A DNA stretch of 64,000 bases from Sorghum bicolor. Taxonomy: Eukaryota > Streptophyta > Magnoliopsida > Poales > Poaceae. The DNA lies in contig NC_012871.2 in the NCBI RefSeq assembly GCF_000003195.3, positions 54,861,802 through 54,925,801 on the forward strand, read 5' to 3'. The translations under genes and the position numbers were made by a program. Shown here in pieces: positions 33,586 to 44,659 of the stretch; within the stretch, counting starts at the first letter, position 1; each line of letters starts with the position of its first letter. The notes under the pieces are model-generated. The model was not told where the DNA came from, ran no database searches, and worked only from the letters and a program-made list of their open reading frames with translations.

Positions 33586-36500
33586 ACTCTATGAGGTATG
33601 AAAAAAATCACATCTTGCAGATTGCGTTTACTAGTAGCCTAGATTTTTATTTGGCTCATCATACTGTACATGCAGTACATATATACATGAACAATATATG
33701 ATTCTTTGGATTCGCATCTAGGATTGATTATATATAAAAAAACAGAAACCATGGAATTTAATGATTAGCACTAGCAACACGCCGTACTTGATGTGCAGAG
33801 GTTGCCAGACTAGTCATCCGATAGTATATGCCCGCGTGTTGCTGACATGTTTGAGTTCTCGGCATGTCATTAGCCTGTACGCCGAATCGTTGAAGCAGCT
33901 ATTGCCCAGTATTCATCCATGGGCCATGGTTGTCATTAGCCAGTAGCTATGTGCTATCCATGTATGCCGGCTGAGACGGACAGTTGATGTAGCCGCCTGC
34001 TAGCGGTCTGCGCATGCCACCACCCATGTTGTGTAGCTAGCATGCTGCCTACCCTACTCTGTGGTACATCATTCTGTATTTTCCATGCGCATGCTACCAA
34101 TATTGACCACGGCTCGTTTCGCTTCTATGCAACCAGCAAGTTCTGTGGTGCCGGCACCTTCGGTTGAGGAACGAATTTTAGCTAAAGGGTATCCGGCCAT
34201 TAACCAAGCAGGTTGAATCGAGAACCGGGCCATAGCAGGTTTATTAGCGGGTGAGCGCACATGACTCGACAAGAATTGGCCTACCGAATTAGACTATGTG
34301 AAAAATCTATAAATTTTTAGAAAATAAGAAAAGGTCTCATAAATTTGAAATTTTTATGAAGAGCCTCATGTTTCTGGAAGAATCTAAATATTTGACCTCT
34401 ACTCTTGAAGAGCTGATACTTTCTAGGAATTATAGAATCGAGGTGTTTCAAATACAACTCCTCAAGAATCAGTTTTCTGATTATAATTATCCATGGATCC
34501 TCGAAGCATATTCAATGTATTACTTACACCGACATGGATAAGAAATTGTTTATAACATTGAACATAATTTAATTATTGTTGTTTATGATTTTTATACCAT
34601 GTAATAGCAACAATATTTTTTTATTGATTTCATTAGAGACATGGTATAAGTATATATATGAGCACTAAATCCCGCAGACCTTAGACTTATTACCTCTTTT
34701 GAGAAGCTCATATTTATTTTTCCTAGCATAATAATTTTTTGGGACGAATGAATGGTTGGTATTAATTCTGAAAATTTGTATATACCATAATTCTGAAAAA
34801 TGCTAGGATGCTTCTAAGAATATTTTGTATAACCATCCACTATCTTTTTGCACCTTGCTACTTGTTTACACGCAGTAAACTTATATGCACATAATAATTC
34901 CAGTTATAATGATATATATGTATACCTTCATGAAGAAGGATATCCTGCACTTGCTTTGAATAAAAGAATTATATAGCATGGTCATTGTTAATCCTAGTAG
35001 GATATTCTACTACCACTGAAGTGTAGTAGACTCAGGCACTATAGTTCCTGGTATTGCACTCCTGAATGAGTATATGACCATAGTAAATCTCAAAGGTCTT
35101 TGTGGGATACATGAGAAATTTTAGAAGATATCCTATATTATTGAAAATTGAATTTTCAAGCTATACATGATCCTATGAGATATATATGTTGCTCCATAAA
35201 TAAATACAGTGGCCCGAAGCTTTGTATTAAATGTCATAGAAGACATGATGGTAAAAAATAATTTATCGGTGAATATTTTTGAAGAAATTTATCTTGTATA
35301 TAGAATATCAAAAAGCAATATAATACATGAAGTATTTAAATTTATCATCAGAAATTACTCAAATAGAAGTTGAGTTAGAATTTTTTAGACAGCTATATGA
35401 ACCAGGATATATGACTTGCATATGTTGCACTTCTAGAAGGATCATTATTACATATAACTACTATTATGAAATAAAGCATGCATGAAGCTGCTAAATGTCA
35501 AGCATAGAAGCTAAGACATGCAAGAATGGATAATGAATTTTTAAGTTTCTCTAGAATAAGAACTTAAATTATGTGCCCATATATTTATTTTGTCTTTGAA
35601 ATTACTTTCCTGAAGTATTAATGGTGGCAGTGCTTTAAGTTTTAATTCCTGTTGAATTAAGTGGATTTTATAAACTCGTATAACAGTTTATTGTTATTTT
35701 ATTAGCTTGAAGACTAATATCAAGCATTTAATATTCTTAGTTGTAATTCTTACTTGCAGTAGTATGTGTCAATCTTACATGGAATGAATTGGAATTATAT
35801 GTTTGACATATAAACAATTGCCCATTTTGCCTATCTAAATAAGTTTTGCATTATTTTTATTCACAAAGAAGCCATATTAACCATGAAGTTTATCGTTCTC
35901 TGTGCAATACTACCATATAGGTATAAGGAAGATTGAATTTCCTAGAAGCTCATGAACGATTGGAATATAATGGCATATAAACTGATCTCGGAAGAATCAA
36001 TTTAGCCAAGAAATTGTATAATCCATAAACTAAGTATTCAATACTTTAGCTCAAAAAAACTAGAAGTTTATGTCCTACCCCAAATATGTTGCTCTACATT
36101 GAATAGTACACACGACATGTGTATTTCATGTCACAACTATTGAATACTAGAAGTATGATTAAATTCTATGGAACATTTGAAATGATTAATCATAGATGAT
36201 GCATAAAGCATATTACTACTTGAAGTAATTGTGGCATGAAAAGGGGGAGGAATTTCAAGTAAAGGCATAAGAAAATGTGGATAATATATATTTAGTAGGC
36301 ATAGCCTTCCTAAATCTATCTTTAAGTGCATGTATAAAGACTTGAAGTTCTAGTCGTGACTTTTCCGGCTATGTTAATTTTCTCTACATTGCACTAATTG
36401 TATGTAAGCTTGTAGCTTTGCATTTTGTTGTTATCTATTATGTTGGATTGAATATCAACATTCCACGTTACACTTGAATGTGTATTACTATGTTGTGCTC

Positions 36501-39259
36501 CCGTCGAGCTGCAAGTATCTCCACTCCTGCATGGATATTAGCATAGAAGAAGCTAAATTTGTAGCTAGTAGCTACCTTGCACTCTTCCCATAATTAAATT
36601 GGCTAGCTAGTACGCTATGTCTATATAGTTCCCGTTGAACTAAGAAATATTTTGCTTTTCATGTGTTGCATACATAAGCAATATTTTGGTCTATAGCCAA
36701 GCGGCTTAAGATCAGGAGGAGTGAGTTAATCTAAAATTAGCTAAATGGAGAAGTAACCCAATTTGAAGGGATGAATTATTGTGGAATTAAGATGGTGGAT
36801 AACACTAGATGATTTGGGATTTAATAAGAAAAGGCATTTGAGGATATTGCATTAATGGCAATTAGAAAATTCTTGAAGAAATTCCATGTAAATTTGAATG
36901 TTGCGTATTTTATACATTTGAAATGTATGGTCCATTTTTTTATGTATGAGTACTTGGATCAATTTTTAGGCTAAAGAATAAAGAAGCTAGATAATAAAAT
37001 AGTTTTATAAACTATGATATGTGCAAATCAGGGGGAGGACATCCTTGATTTCGTAGGAATGCTGAACATTCTTAAGTGCACTTTATGAATTCTAGCTCAC
37101 TGCATATAATGTATAATAACCCCCATATCTAAATATGTGCGTGAATATTTCATATAAAATTTTATCATAGCATATATGAATGGGCCTCCACTTGTAGTTG
37201 GAGATACATGAATTTGAATTATTTTAAGCCCATCATAGGGGATTTCTTTTGAAGTATGCTATTAAAGATCTAATATTAGCATTAGGGAGAGAGAAAGCCT
37301 ATGTTGAATGCCAAATATTATTTTCATGGAAGGAAAATGATCTTAAGAGAAAATATTCCTTAAAGCTTGAAGCAGGAATAGTATCATGCACTAAATCAAA
37401 CAATAGTTTGACTTGCTCTTGTGAAGCATGAAGCAGAGCATATGCCAGATATTTTTAAAATGAGAGAAGTACGTAATTTGAAGTTATAAACAAGAAGTTA
37501 TGTTTACTAGTAGTAAACTAAATGTGTATACTATGAAACTAAAATCTACGGGGACGCCTGTGGATTCTAGTTTAGTGTATACTTGTTAAATGAAATAAGA
37601 ATAAACTCCTCCATTCTCATGAAGAGAATACCTCGTGAAGAAGGTTAGGCACCTCATGAAGAGGATCATCATGAAGATGAAATCCAACACATTAAGCGCG
37701 CACCATAGTGTTGGGTATGTAGAACAATAAATTATCTCTTGTTTAGAAAATAACAAAGAGATAGGATAATCTCACATTGTGAGAGTATTGGGAGAAAATA
37801 ATAGTTGTTGACAACACTACCTCTATAATTGCAAATGTTTCTCTTATGAGAACCCGGATCCGGAAAACAAAGTCCATGGCAAAGTCGCTTGAAGCGATTA
37901 TATCGGGTCAATAAAGAAAGCAATTGAGGTTGAATCTCCTACTAAGAAGAAATAAATGTTCCGTTATATCTCTGGCAAATAAAATGAATAAATATGAAAT
38001 ATGCAGTTAGTAAGTGGATTTAGAAAATCCATATAGTTCCTGAAGAAAAGAAATCGCAACATATAAAAATTAATCTCATACTAAGTATTAAGAAGTCTAA
38101 GGTAGAATAATATATTTCTGAATGAATATTGAAGTCTCAAGAAGAGCATGTCCTAGAAGGAATAGTCATTAAATGACTTTATAGTGAATAACACTATCTC
38201 ATTGTGTATATCACATATCATGTAGTAGAGAATATTTCTCATAGAAGAGAAATATTATTCAATAAAATTGAGAACATCCTTGAAGGATTTAATCCATGAA
38301 GGATTTACCCGTCGATTCTTGAAAAACACCATTAATTCCTGAAGTGAATATAGACCCGAGAAGAAATAAAATGAGGAATTCTAAATATCATGAAGATATC
38401 ATACAAACACTCAGAAAGTGTATATTGTAAAGCTAGCAATAAAGTTTTGATATCCTCTAAATACCATAGATGGTATAATAATAATGGTGATTTTGGTAAT
38501 TGAATTATCCCCTAAATGCCAAATGCAAGACTGGATTTATTGTTTAGTGGTATAATCAAAATCTCGAAGATTTATAGAATATATAATTTAAAATCTACTG
38601 AACAAGAATTATAAGTTTGGTGCACTATCTAGAAGATATTGCATATTGTAAATTATTTACCCCATAATCCTTTGAAAAGATTTATTATCCTGAAGATAAA
38701 TTTTTATTTGTTTTGCACAACTAATAAGTGGTCATTTATACATGAAGCATATGGCTCTTATTTATACCCATATAATTCATAGAAGAATTATGAGCCAACT
38801 TTTGAAAGATATAGTATTATGGTATTGCATACCATTAATTAAGCACACATTTATGAACAGTGTGTTTTGAAAAATTAAGTCCAAATTTTGGCATTATAAG
38901 GGGAGCATATTTTTCTTAAATCTACCTTGAAGGTAAACCACTAGAATTACAAAGATCAACTAGATCATATTTGCTAAAATATTGAAGTTTATGCATAAAT
39001 CATGAAGATAAATATCTATTCATGAAGAATAGAATATCCTGAATAATACATAACCACGAAGGTTAAATGTTGTACTCTTTTTTCCTATGTGAGTTTTTAC
39101 TTGAAGGTTTCTCACACAGGGTTTTTAATGAGACAACATGTGCAATACAATTAATGAATGCAATGTACTCTTTTCTCCAAGAACCGTTTTTCCCATTGGG
39201 TTTTCGGATGGAGTTTTTAATGAGGCATGTGCATATCGTGGTAATCGCCCAAGGGAGAG
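33586..39259 (+). other. Non-coding interior of the copia-like element, dense in short hairpins
   Basis: No frame longer than about 66 codons and no recognisable gag or pol. From about 34400 to 39070 the AT-rich sequence is packed with short perfect inverted repeats of 4-10 bp, most with a 5- or 6-base loop ending in GAA and a closing C-G pair. Examples: 34925-34939, 35231-35246, 35322-35336, 37652-37664, 37666-37680, 37885-37897, 38231-38256, 38291-38305, 38385-38399, 38559-38573, 38685-38699, 38772-38791, 39016-39032 and 39051-39065. The last 200 bases look like an ordinary copia 3' end with a purine tract. Function unknown. Confidence 0.7.
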
Positions 39260-39529
39260 TGTTGTAAAACATATGGACTTGATCCTAGAAGAAAAGGAGA
39301 AAGAGGAATCCTAATCCTAGTCCGTTTGTATGTGGGCTCTTACCAAAACTCTTAGGCTTTGGCAGGACTATATATATGTGGGAGCTTTATGTTGTAATCA
39401 CCAATATTCAGAGAAATAAAGAATAGTCTCTCTATAATGTGTCTATTTGTTCTTCTACTTCATCTACTATGTTGATCATGAGAGACGGAGAGAGAAAGAT
39501 CCCAACCACTGGCAACATGTTTTATAACA
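39260..39529 (+). repeat. Outer copia-like element 3' LTR
   Basis: 270 bp, about 96 percent identical by eye to 21345-21615, followed by TACTC. Confidence 0.88.
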
Positions 39530-39659
39530 TACTCAACTACTCATATACTACTACTAGAAGAAGGAATCAGCGAGAGATGAGTGAGTGAGAGACGAAGCTT
39601 AGTGGGGACCGACGGTAGGGGGAGGGGGGAGTGAGCGGCGAAGGAACTTTTTATCTTGA

Positions 39660-40010
39660 ATATTATATAAGTATATATATATATATAACTAGATAGATTT
39701 ATGTGAGAGATAGAAAAAATATTTTTTTGTTGTTTAATTTTAGATGTAGATATGTAGATAGATAGATTTAATTTATGATGAAATCACATTGTATAAAGCA
39801 ATAGCTCTAAATATAGATATATAGATATAGGTAGATTTATTGTACAATCACATTGCCTGATTCCTTTCCTATCTAGCGCTTGGTGAATATATATCTCGAT
39901 AACGTATCTATATCTATCTATCCCTATGTATCTCTTTCATTATTTTATTTACAATTACATTGTAATAATATATGTGTGGACTGGTTATTATGATAATTTA
40001 ATCTATATTT
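39660..40010. repeat. Diverged copy of sequence at 21050-21344
   Basis: Words shared in the same order include TAGATAGATTTATGTGAGA, CCTTTCCTATCTAGCGCTTGG and CTCTTTCATTATTTTATT (here) against slightly different versions at 21065, 21186 and 21258. The copies flank the copia-like element on both sides. The surrounding 39535-41035 contains no gene that I recognise. Confidence 0.6.
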
Positions 40011-41035
40011 ATATTTGTATCGATCTATATCTAATACTAAAGAGTTAAATTTCTGCCACAACTAATTTTTTGTCCAACTTAATACTAAAATGACCCGATC
40101 TCGATCGTCAGGCCCCGGAAAACCATGTCCGTTTTTTCTTTGTGAACCGTTGTTACCATCCTTTTCCATTTTTTCCATTTCCTCCACCGCTCAATTCTAT
40201 ACGTGAGTTTTTGTTTCAATTTTTCCAGCAGGAAATCGGACGGAACACATGAAGAAAAAAAAATGATGTAAGGGTTCCAATCCAAACGTAGCTAGAGCAG
40301 AAGGAATAAATATCTAAAATCAATGGTAAACAAACATGGATTCAACACTCCAATAAAAAAACAACATATATAGATTACGTCTCGCAAACCTTTTTGAAAT
40401 CGAGTCTAACGGACCTACCAGAGCGAGGTAAACAAGGATAAAACTAACAAATCCAGACGACTACAAATAAAATCGGATCACATAAACCTATGTCCTGGCA
40501 CCGTGGTCGCTAGGGTTGGGGGTCCATCGCAACATCCGCCCGAGGCCGAGCTGTTGGCCTGCCGCTCCGCGCGCATGGCTAAGCCGCTACGACCAAGCTG
40601 TCATCAGCTTGTCACACCGCTCGTCCACCGCGTTATGGTCCGCGGACCTCATGGTGGCCAAGGTAGGTCGACACTTGAAATGCCCTGGCACATAGCAACA
40701 AGGCCGTCGCCGCCTCAAGCCTATCGCGCTATATATAGTGCTCATGTAGTGCTCCATGGTCCTTCGTAGTAAGCATGCTTGCCTCTCCTAAGCAGCAAGA
40801 TTGGAGAAAATAGAGACACAAAAATTGGGGTTTTCCATACGTGTTAATGTACGTCCTCGAGTGCTTATAGACACGTGAAACGCTCTAGAAATTTACTTTG
40901 ATTAACGATAAATGTGTCATGATATAGGATGTATTTTATTTTCTTCCATGCAAGTATAGAAAACACAATAAACTAAATCATAATAATTGCTGTCCATTAT
41001 ATTTTTAATAAGACTGGTTTTTCTCCCATTTACGT

Positions 41036-41044
41036 CTATAAATT
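41036..41044 (+). promoter_or_regulatory. TATA box of the UDP-glycosyltransferase gene
   Basis: CTATAAATT lies 75 bases before the ATG at 41119, leaving room for a short 5' UTR. Spacing and composition fit a plant core promoter. Confidence 0.55.
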
Positions 41045-41118
41045 CTGCTCCCTTTGTTGAGAGAAACCACGTACACTAGCCAGTAGGCCCACCACCACAC
41101 AGCACACAGCACGGCGGC

Positions 41119-43834
41119 ATGGCTGCCGAGCTCACGCAGCGCTGCATCGTCTTGGTGCCGTTCCCAGCGCAGGGCCATGTCACCCCGATGCTGCACCTGG
41201 CGCGCGCCGTCGTGGACCGCGGGCACGGCAACATCTCGGCCACCGTTGCCGTGCCCGACTTCATCCACCGCCGCATGGGCCAGTTCTCCGCCGCCGAGGT
41301 CGCCCTCGTGTCCATACCCAGCGGCGTAGCGGACGACGGCGGCGACGACGAGCCCCCCGGATCCGGCAGCTTCCTGCACGCCATGGAGCACTACATGCCA
41401 GCCCAACTGGAGGGCATGCTGCTGACGGCGCGGCGCGGCGCCGAAGGAGCCCGCCGCGTCTCGTGCCTGCTTGTTGTCGTCGATCTCCTCGCGTCGTGGG
41501 CGATACCCGTGGCGGCGCGGTGCAGCCTGCCGGTCGTCGGCTTCTGGGTTGGGATGTTGGCGACATACCGTACCGTGGCGGTAATCCCGGAGCTTATCGG
41601 CAAGGGCATCATCTCTGAATCCGGTATTATATTCCTTTTCAGTTCTCCTGTATTTTTACCCCTGCACCATATCATGCATGAATGCAGATGCAGATATTTA
41701 TCAATTTATGTCGCCCGATTGTAACATTGCGTACGTTGAAAACACACATTAAATTTATATATGCCTATCGCAAGTTCGGGGGCACGTTTAGCAAGCAAAG
41801 AATCGCACCAATATGAAAAGCCAAAGCCGAGGCAAAATGCTGCTTTTTTGCTTGGGCACTAATATATAAAAAGTTTTTTTTTATGAAACTAGAGGAGCCG
41901 GCGTGGCCCCTACAGAAAAATTACTAAATAAAATAAAAAATGATAGGATTTAAGAATTACACAAACATTACAAAGGGTTGAAGATGAGGGGAGAGAAATT
42001 AGGAGACAAAAGGAAACAAAGAAAATTAAACAAAATCTTGGGCTTAGATCATTTCTAAAGATAAAAAGATCCTCATTTTTCTGTCGGTGTACCGATAGGA
42101 AAATTAATTTTCTCATTTTTCTGTCGGTATGCGCTGTTTTTCTGTCGGTTTATCACCAATAGGGATTTTTTAGTTTCCAGACCGCCAATAACTTAAACAA
42201 ACAAAATTGGCAAAAATTATGTGGGGTAACTGGAGACTCCAACTCATCTTTTGCAAGGATTGTCCTTTCGCAAAGCGAGTATGGGAACTAATAAAACAGT
42301 GGTTTGGCTCAAGTAACCTGAACTCCATCAATGTGACGGGATCATTGCATTCATTCTGGCGCAAATGTTGTGTACCAAGATCGAAAGAAGGAATTTTGAC
42401 GGGATCATCATTTATTTCTAGTGAAACTTCTAGAAAGAGAGGAATTGAAGAACCTTCGATCACTAAAATTTGCAGCCAAGAGAAATAGGGCTCTTATGCA
42501 AAGAAGATATTCACCAATTTCAGTTGGCGACAGGCACGAATGTTAGACCAATTTAGTGATTTTGTGGCCGGTGTTGTTTTGCTTTTTTTTTTGTCTTTCA
42601 TCAGTCGTTTTTGTTTGCAGTTGTTTGCAGGTAGGTATAGTTGCGAGGTGCTGGAAGGGGCTTTGGGTGGGCGAGACTTGCAATTATCTTTGTCTCCTTT
42701 ATCTTTTTATCGTCTAATATAATCGGCAGTAAAGCTTTTGCCACCCTTTCTAAAAAAAACTATAAATATGCCTCGCTGTATGGACAACCAAATGGTTTTG
42801 CTTTATTCAGTAGACTAAAATATCCTAATTTCAGCATTCTTCTCGTGACAGTAGTCATGCATGATACATGGCCTGTGCTAACAAACTGTCCTTGCCTAAA
42901 TGAAGGTAACCTACTGCCAGCAGACGGAACCATGAAAGATCACAAGAACATTGGAGATCTCAACATATTGCCAGCAAAGTTAAAACTGAGATTCAAAGAT
43001 CTTCCATGGCTCCTGGACAGCACGCTTCCTCAAAAGTCAAGAATCGACTTCTGGCTTCAGGCACTTGATCGTGCAAAGTGCCTGCCCTGCATCCTCGTCA
43101 ACTCCATCCCCAACGAAGGTGGCAACTCCTCTGATGACCAGCATCAGTATGATCTGCCACAGGACCAGCAGATGCTCCAACAAGTTGGTCCCTTATTGTT
43201 CAACGACGACTCCTCAAAGAAGACGACCTCCATGTGGCTGGCTGACAACACCTGCATAGATTGGTTAGACAAGCAGAGCCCTGGTTCAGTGATTTATGTT
43301 TCGTTCGGGAGCTGGGCTGCACCGATCCAACCTGACAAGATCACTGGATTTGCGCGTGGTTTGGAGGCCTCTGGCCGGCCATTCCTGTGGGCTCTCAAGA
43401 ACCACCCGTCGTGGCGAGCTGGCCTCCCGGATAATTACGAAGAGAAGGTTTCCGGCCGTGGCAAGATCGTCTCGTGGGCGCCGCAGGAAGACGTTCTCAA
43501 GCATAGGGCCCTGGGCTGCTATATTATGCACTGTGGCTGGAACTCGGTGCTGGAAGCTGCACGGCAAGGGGTTCGCATGATATGCTACCCTGTCACTGCA
43601 GACCATTTCATCAACTGTGCCTACATTGTTAACATGTGGGAGATTGGGATTGAGCTGGCCAGCAGTGACCAGAGTGATGTGAAAGACTGCATTGAGAGAG
43701 TCATGGAAGGCAACGAGGGAAAGCATTTGCAGCAAAAGGTAAATGAGTTGAGAGAAACAATCACGGTTGGTGAGGCCATGGGTGTTGCCAAGAGTAACCT
43801 CAACTTATTCATGGACAGAATCAATAACATTTAG
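41119..43834 (+). CDS. UDP-glycosyltransferase (family 1, UGT82-like), two exons
   Basis: Transfers a sugar from a UDP-sugar to a small acceptor in the cytosol. Exon 1 is 41119-41623, with the N-terminal V-P-F-P-A-Q-G-H-V-T-P-M motif whose His is the catalytic base; the donor is TCCG|GTATTA. Exon 2 starts at 42921 (after CTGCCAG) or 42906 (after ATGAAG); both keep frame and give about 472 or 477 residues, normal for the family. D-L-P-W-L-L and S-V-I-Y-V-S-F-G-S-W fit UGT82A1-type enzymes. The 44-residue PSPG box begins W-A-P-Q-E-D-V-L-K-H, contains H-C-G-W-N-S and ends D-H, where most glucosyltransferases have D-Q. A LINE fragment sits in the intron. The acceptor is unknown. No stop or frameshift is seen. 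Confidence 0.85.
41870..42765 (+). mobile_element. LINE 3' fragment inside the UGT intron
   Basis: A 93-codon plus-strand frame (42207-42488) contains C-P-F-A-K-R-V-W-E-L-I-K-Q-W-F-G, the end of a plant LINE zf-RVT region. A 3' UTR and A8 tract (about 42753-42760) follow. The stretch near 41873 (T-run, then GAAACTAGAGGAGCCGGCG) may be the tail of a second LINE in the opposite direction. The ends are approximate and no target duplication was established. Confidence 0.55.
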
Positions 43835-44659
43835 GTTGATAAGGGCGTAAAAGAATAGGGCAAGTATTAGTAATACTGACAGAATGATCATGAGATGGTC
43901 CATCCCTATTTCCAATAGTATCTCTTTTTCTTGAAGTCAAATTTTAGTTTTAAGTTGATAGTAATGCATTTGCTTCCGATGTAATCCATTTGTGTCGTCC
44001 CCAAGAGACCCTTAACGTTGTGAAATGAATTGGAAAGACGGTGGGGTAACACAAATCAATGTTACCTTTTCTTCAGGTTGCGCTCATTCCCTGCAATAAT
44101 AAAATGTTTCCTAATGTTTTTTGCTCTCATTCCCTGAAAACTGATCAGTTCTTTTGTTCCTACCAATGACCATCAAAATTCTATCTAGCTTTTCCTCATA
44201 TATTTTTTCTTTCTAGAACCGTATGGCATTCACCTCTAGTATAGTTGGCATATGATACAAAAAAATAAATAATTGGCATACCACTTACCCCTCATATTTT
44301 CTTCGAGTACATTACTACATAAGTGGCAAAGCATAATATAATCATCCTCATCACATCTTCCCCTTCAGAATCTTCTCTGAGACTGTTTTCTCGTCGAGAC
44401 TGTTTTGTCGTGGTTCATGTCTGAAATTGAGATAAAGATGGCATCTTGTATTTGAGCCCAAGGAAATCACAAGATTTCTTTCGATATGTTCGGCAATTAC
44501 TGAATTCAAGACTATTAAAATTGGTTATCAAATTGCTTACAGAAAGTGTGGGTACTTCTATTAAATTCCTTGACGGCAAATATAATAACAATAGTTATTA
44601 GGCTTAAAAATAAGAACCAACAGACACATATATTGGCCTCCTCTCTCAGCAGAGTCTCA
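43835..44659. other. Intergenic sequence between convergent UGT and dioxygenase genes
   Basis: AT-rich, with AATAAAATG near 44097, a possible polyadenylation signal for the UGT. I see no gene or repeat here. Confidence 0.4.

Larger units (their letters stand above)
21345..39529 (+). mobile_element. Outer LTR element (copia-like, non-autonomous), carrying Gypsy-B
   Basis: LTRs at 21345-21615 (271 bp) and 39260-39529 (270 bp) start TGTTGTAAAACATATGG and end TTTTATAACA. They are flanked by a TACTC duplication (21340-21344 and 39530-39534). About ten differences plus one indel separate the LTRs (near 3.7 percent, roughly 1.4 million years at the usual grass rate). A purine run AAGGGAGAG precedes the 3' LTR. 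Without Gypsy-B the interior is about 6 kb and has no coding frame over about 66 codons. Short LTRs and the 3' end with TTTTTCCCATTGGGTTTT suggest copia ancestry; with no pol this stays an inference. Confidence 0.85.

Noticed and set aside
40503..40769. An 88-codon frame upstream of the UGT
   Set aside because: No recognisable domain; GC-rich patch with no supporting promoter or neighbours.
42641..42905. Upstream extension of the open frame before UGT exon 2
   Set aside because: It is open by chance through LINE 3' sequence and lacks UGT similarity; splicing to 42906 or 42921 restores a normal family protein.
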